From NCBI GenBank assembly GCA_014529385.2, contig CM043947.1:98368036-98432035 (forward strand): 64,000 bases of DNA. Reading direction: 5' to 3'. The translations under genes were made by a program, and so were the position numbers. This document shows, piece by piece, positions 59,293 through 64,000 of this stretch. The stretch's first letter is position 1. Each line of letters opens with the position of its first letter. This DNA is from Adiantum capillus-veneris (lineage: Eukaryota; Streptophyta; Polypodiopsida; Polypodiales; Pteridaceae). The notes beneath the pieces were generated by a model. It ran no database searches. It was not told where the DNA came from and was given only the letters and a program-made list of their open reading frames with translations.

Positions 59293-61250
59293 TTGGTGGA
59301 GCTATGTGCTTGAAGGCCTTGGCGTGGAGGAGAGCACCCGCTTGAGAAGAAGAACCCACTGGTCGCCAGCCTTCAACCTTCCCATCTTTGCTATAGCATT
59401 AACGCAACCCACTAAGGCGGTCCTCTACACTTCCCCCCTTGCTCTTGGCGTTCTTAAACGTAGCCAACAGCGGCGTCATTTTCCCTCTATCGCAAGCATT
59501 TTGAGATGATGTGTCCAGCAGCACCCTGCTACCCTCTTGCGCATTTTGAAACGCTGCTATGCAATAGGCGCACTTCCCCCTCTCCTACCGACAATGCCGT
59601 CTCTCTCATCCCTGCGTTCTGAGACGCTAGGTCTGCAACACACCAAGAGGTGCCAGTGAAATCAACATTTTGGAACGCTGCTGGGCGCTTTGGCTAGGTT
59701 GTTTATGTCTAGCGATGCCGTTTTAAAATGATGTCTGTCGGAAGCCTTTGGGAAAAAATCGTGATGCCCCCTTATGCCCCTTGCATCTTAAAACGCCCAT
59801 TTGATACCCTCCCCCCCTTAACCCTTTGCTTCATCTCCTAGAGTGCCAACTTGGCACTCCAGTAGTGGTCAACTACTAGAGCTAGAGGAGCTTGAAGAGG
59901 CTGTTTTGAGCCACGAGGAGTGCTATTGGAGTCTTAGCGAGGCAAAGTTTTGATCTACGGAGCCTTGATTTGTTCAAGGGCTCCCACAAGGCAACGTTGA
60001 GGCAGATTGTAGTGAGTGCGGAGCGGCTTGGGAAATTTTTATCGGCTTGGATGGAATTCTTATCCATTGCTATGCACAATTATTGTGGAGCTTTGGATTT
60101 GAGAGGCCTACGATTGGGCAAACGTGCGGAGCGGATATCGGCAAAAGAGTTTCGGATGTCAGAGAGGGATAACAGATTTTGTAGAGCCCATTGCGTGTGG
60201 AGTTCCCTTTGCGGTGGAATTTAAGCGACTTGGATCTTTTTTGTCTTGGTTTGTACGACCATTTTTTGGATTGCGAGAAGGTACCCAATTACCAGATCTT
60301 GCGACTTCAATATGTCCCTACCTTGCTCAAGGCATGATGACATCGACCAAAGACAACCAAAAGCTATGGATAACGGATCGTCAACCATCCAGTTAGCAGC
60401 CTATGCACTGACACAATTCTCAAGGAACGCAACAAATTGTTTGGCTCAAGTCAAAAGCAAATGGAGGAGTTCGCTAGAGAACATTGGCAAAGGTCAGTTG
60501 GACAAGGATGGCAGTACTAGTACGCAATTAGCTGCCTTGGTACCCGAGAGGTACGACCGCATTCATGATTGTGATTTGACGCTTTGTTTGGTTGAGAGTT
60601 TGAAGCCAAAGGCAAAAGTAGGAACTCATAGATAGACAAGGACAAAGGCAGAGGTTGGACAAAGATTATGATAATAAAGATTTGATAGAGGAGATTGGCA
60701 TGGCACTCATGGTGGTGGCCACAATGGCCTCCACATCAAATTTCTAGTCAAATGACATGTGTCATCACTATCTTCAGCTAGAGAGAGGAGTGTGAGTGGC
60801 AGAGAGGGGCAATGTCTGCTCCCTATAATTAATTTGGACCCTTGTGTTGGAGTTCAAGTTATTGGTGTTTGGACCTGTAGGTCGGAGTTCAAGGCACGTG
60901 CATCTGGCACGGAACCAATCAGAAGTCTAAAACACTATGGATGGGCACGCCAATTCATTGTTGTTGGTCAGATTATGGTTAGGATGTGCTCCAACAGTTC
61001 ATTATCTTGGAGTTTTATATTTTGGACTTTATTTGTTCACAGTTCACAAATGGGGATTATTGGACGTAGTGTAGACTACAGTTCAAAGTTTCTCCAAAGG
61101 CAACCGATGCTCAAGATGGCATTACTTTCAGTTACAAAGTTGAGGAGAGCAACACCAAGGTGTATCCACTTGGTGACCACTTTCTGGGGTCTCCATGGTA
61201 GCTTCTTTATAGACTTGGTCTCACTATTGATGTCCAAGCTGCAGAGAGGG
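59293..61250 (+). other. LARD-2 interior, non-coding
   Basis: ORFs such as 60246-60635 and 60759-61256 show no domain and differ in frame. Phrases TTTTGAAACGCTGC and TTTGAGACGCTAGG recur in the first 500 bp with a (T/A)TGAxACGCT core. Confidence 0.5.
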
Positions 61251-61584
<334 letters not shown>

Positions 61585-61671
61585 TTGTCAATCGTCCCCT
61601 ATGGCCTCTTGTAGGCCAAAAAGTCCATATAAATAGTTATATTTTAGACCTAAATAAGACCTTTACATATC

Positions 61672-61840
61672 ACTACAATTATAAACATTGCAAATCACCT
61701 TGCATACATTATTGATCCAACAACCCTTGTCTCCAAATCACTTCATGGAAGTTTTTTTCATTGTCAATGCCTCCAATCACACCATAAAAGAGCATCCATA
61801 GCTCACATCATTTGGGAGATCATTTGAAAGAATGCCCTCA
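61672..61840. repeat. Dispersed repeat, copy 1
   Basis: Shares TTGCAAATCACC, TGCATACA, CCAACAACC, TTGTCTCCAAAT, CTCCAATCACA and AGCATCCATAGCTCA with 63,500-63,655 in the same order and orientation. Confidence 0.8.
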
Positions 61841-63224
61841 AAATATCCCAGATACTAGTTTTCCAAGATGGTCAATATATATGGCCATTGTGGTGTGCTC
61901 TTGATATATAGCACAACTTTATTTTTTGACTGGCTCTCATTAACAATCTAATCTTTAATTTCTTTGCCCATATACATCCTACATAGTGCTAGATGCCTTC
62001 AAAATGAAAGCGTATAAAATTGGTTTGGTGTGAAACCCATGCTTTGCATTCACTCTAGGCCCTTTTGTCCTTGTCACATGTATCCTTTTATAATGAATGC
62101 ATCCCAAGTGACCACATTGTGAAGAGCAAGCTCGTCAAGAACATCAAAACAAGGTGAGGAGGCACTAAGGCTTGATAAGTTGATAAGTTGATAAGTTAAG
62201 GGGAGGGATAAGAGTTATGAAGAATAAGTTTGAATAATTGTCCACAATCACATGTCATTTTTATTGCATTATAATATAGAATTGTATTATCAATTATACG
62301 TAAATAATAAAAAATGGTTTATATATTGCAAAGGCTCCCACTTGAACAATAAGGTGAAAGGTGCACATAGCACATTAGCATTTCAAAACAAAATAAAATG
62401 AAAATAAAGAAAAATAAAAACAATAAAGTAAAGAGATACATTGAAAAATTAAAACAAAAAATTATATTAATGCTATCATAAAAAAAAGATAGATTTAATA
62501 AGCATAGGAAATAATAAAACAGTTTATTGAAATGAATCTTTATTAAGTTCTTAAATATTTTTTAAAAAGTTCATTGAGTATCACTTCACATCATGGGTTC
62601 AAACTCTGAAGAATGCACTCTTTAATCCTTTGTTCTTTAAAGTCTTTTTCAATATGCCAAAGAAATGAATGCAGCTTTAGGAATTAGCATTTAAAAGGAC
62701 ATGATTTCTTTCCCTTCAAGACATTTAAGGCCCCTTGACAGACACATGTGCAATAATTAGAATTAAATTACCTTCACCATATGGTTAATAAGGCCTTTAG
62801 CATGCCAATTACCCTAGACTTGGCATACATGTCAACCAATGATGCCAATCACAATTTTTCCCAACAGTCCTTAATGAATATGGTGGCCATATCAATGCCT
62901 TACACAATGCCACATGACTTTGAAATAAAAGCAATTGGGATTGCACTTGGAGAGAGAACTCGGCTTGGCATTCATTGAATAAAATCTTAGTCTCTTGTTC
63001 ACTTCAATTCATGCATTCCAAATCTAGCAAGCATCTTGAAGAACTTCATGCCATGTGGTTTGAAGCACTATTTAAATGCATAAGGTTATCAAGAGCTGCT
63101 AGTGAATCTGCATGCTCTTTTGACTATTTATAGTTTTTGTTTAATCTTGAAGTTTCACTTAGAATTTCAGAGAGTGTCCATAGTTCACTACTAGATAAAG
63201 GGTGCATAGAGACCATTTTTTTAT
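61841..63224. other. Gene-free AT-rich spacer
   Basis: No coding signal. A short GATAAGTT(GATAAGTT) triple lies near 62,174-62,198. Confidence 0.5.
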
Positions 63225-63292
63225 GTTGCTTATGTGACTCCAAACCATCATTCCCTATGTCGCTTATGTGACACCAAACCATCACTCCCTAT
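63225..63292. repeat. 34-bp tandem repeat x2
   Basis: GCTTATGTGAC(T/A)CCAAACC and ATCA(T/C)TCCCTAT occur twice in a row. Confidence 0.85.
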
Positions 63293-63499
63293 GCCACAAC
63301 AATCACATCACATATGCAACAATCCTAGCAACACGTGATGATCCTCTCAACCCATTTGGTATCGTTTATTTGACAAAAATAGCATCACATAAATGACGAC
63401 ATGCATTGCGTAAGCAACACAATGTATCTTTTTATTTTGAAGGGACATTGCTTATATAGGATAGCTATATTACAAACATAAATAGCATCTTTACATGTC

Positions 63500-63655
63500 T
63501 CAATAATTATCAATGTTGCAAATCACCGTGCATACACTATATCATGCTCCAACAACCTTTGTCTCCAAATTATTTCATGGTAGTTCTTCCCCTTGTAAAT
63601 GGCTCCAATCACATCATAAGCACATCCATAGCTCATGTCATTTGAAAGAATGACT
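63500..63655. repeat. Dispersed repeat, copy 2
   Basis: Second copy of the 61,672-61,840 sequence, ending just before the MITE. Confidence 0.8.
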
Positions 63656-63657
63656 TT

Positions 63658-63930
63658 GGGTAGAAGCATGAATAGGTGGACTTAATACCTGTTTTCGGGA
63701 CAGAATGCTACCAAGTTTTTGTGGTTAGGTAGTAGCATATCGTACAAACTCTAATTTTGTTACTTATGAGCTCAAACTAAATTTCCCCAAGAAATGTTTC
63801 TATTTTGAAGCTACTACCTACAACTTTGTATCACTAGCTACCAACCTGAATAAGTAGAGGCTTGCTACCAGGTGGTAGCTACCATGTCAAAAACAGGTAG
63901 CTAGTGTACCACTTATTCATGCTTTTACCC
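63658..63930. mobile_element. MITE with ~45-bp terminal inverted repeats
   Basis: The left end GGGTAGAAGCATGAATAGG..TACCTGTTTTCGGGACA matches the complement of the right end (GGGTAAAAGCATGAATAAG..TACCTGTTTTTGACA). CTTT flanks both sides (63654-63657 and 63931-63934), a possible 4-bp target duplication. The 273-bp interior is non-coding and rich in GGTAGTAGC/GCTACCA motifs. Confidence 0.75.
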
Positions 63931-64000
63931 CTTTATGATACATTTAATTCAAAAACTAGTATGTGAACCGTGCTTCGCTTGAAAGCAAGGCTTAACTCTA

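Overview
This is nuclear DNA from a land plant with a large, transposon-packed genome. Every recognisable coding stretch but one belongs to a mobile element: plant Ty1/copia and Ty3/gypsy retrotransposons, CACTA (En/Spm) DNA transposons with spliced TNP2-type transposases, LINE remnants, non-autonomous LTR elements and a MITE. Supporting signs are a tRNA-Asp primer site, tRNA-Met primer sites, plant-like GT-AG introns and very long CT/CA microsatellites. The very low host gene density would fit a fern, lycophyte or gymnosperm, but I cannot fix the species.

Layout: (1) 0-10.5 kb holds a decayed minus-strand Ty3/gypsy element. Its LTR is near 9.54-10.46 kb, next to a tRNA-Asp-type primer site. 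A leader with ~288-bp palindrome-bearing tandem repeats follows, then a pol relic that has lost RT and RNase H but carries an extra retropepsin-like domain after the integrase. A related fragment lies at 12-13.1 kb. (2) 14.85-34.84 kb is interpreted as one very large, old CACTA element: a TNP2 transposase on minus (14.85-18.54), a 2.7-kb array of long hairpin repeats (19.26-22.01), a second gene on plus (22.06-28.68) and a CACTA-type right end at 34,836. Two Copia elements are nested in it: Copia-1 (22,249-27,739) and Copia-2 (29,050-34,572, perfect 5-bp duplication, LTRs differing at 6 of 192 sites). (3) 34.84-38.19 kb holds a gypsy scrap and the only plausible host gene, an intronless GC-rich 216-codon ORF at 36,588-37,238. 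(4) 38.19-53.66 kb is a chromodomain gypsy family with three related LTRs in series and truncated internal regions. A non-autonomous LTR element (38,296-41,860, target duplication GTGCT) is inserted in its first LTR. A second CACTA element (about 43.61-47.97 kb) is inserted in its integrase, and carries an intact four-exon chimeric transposase-like gene and a captured fragment of a heavy-metal-associated (HMA) domain gene. (5) 53.66-64 kb holds a LINE 3' fragment, a complete non-autonomous LTR element with CT-rich LTRs (58,977-61,584), dispersed repeats and a MITE (63,658-63,930).

The genes do not form a pathway; the window is a nested insertion history. The inferred order is: gypsy and CACTA-1 first, then Copia-1, the LARD and CACTA-2, with Copia-2 among the latest. 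The most unusual items are the hairpin satellite, the integrase-retropepsin fusion, the intact chimeric CACTA gene with a nearby captured HMA fragment, and the non-autonomous LTR element with two unrecognised ORFs.
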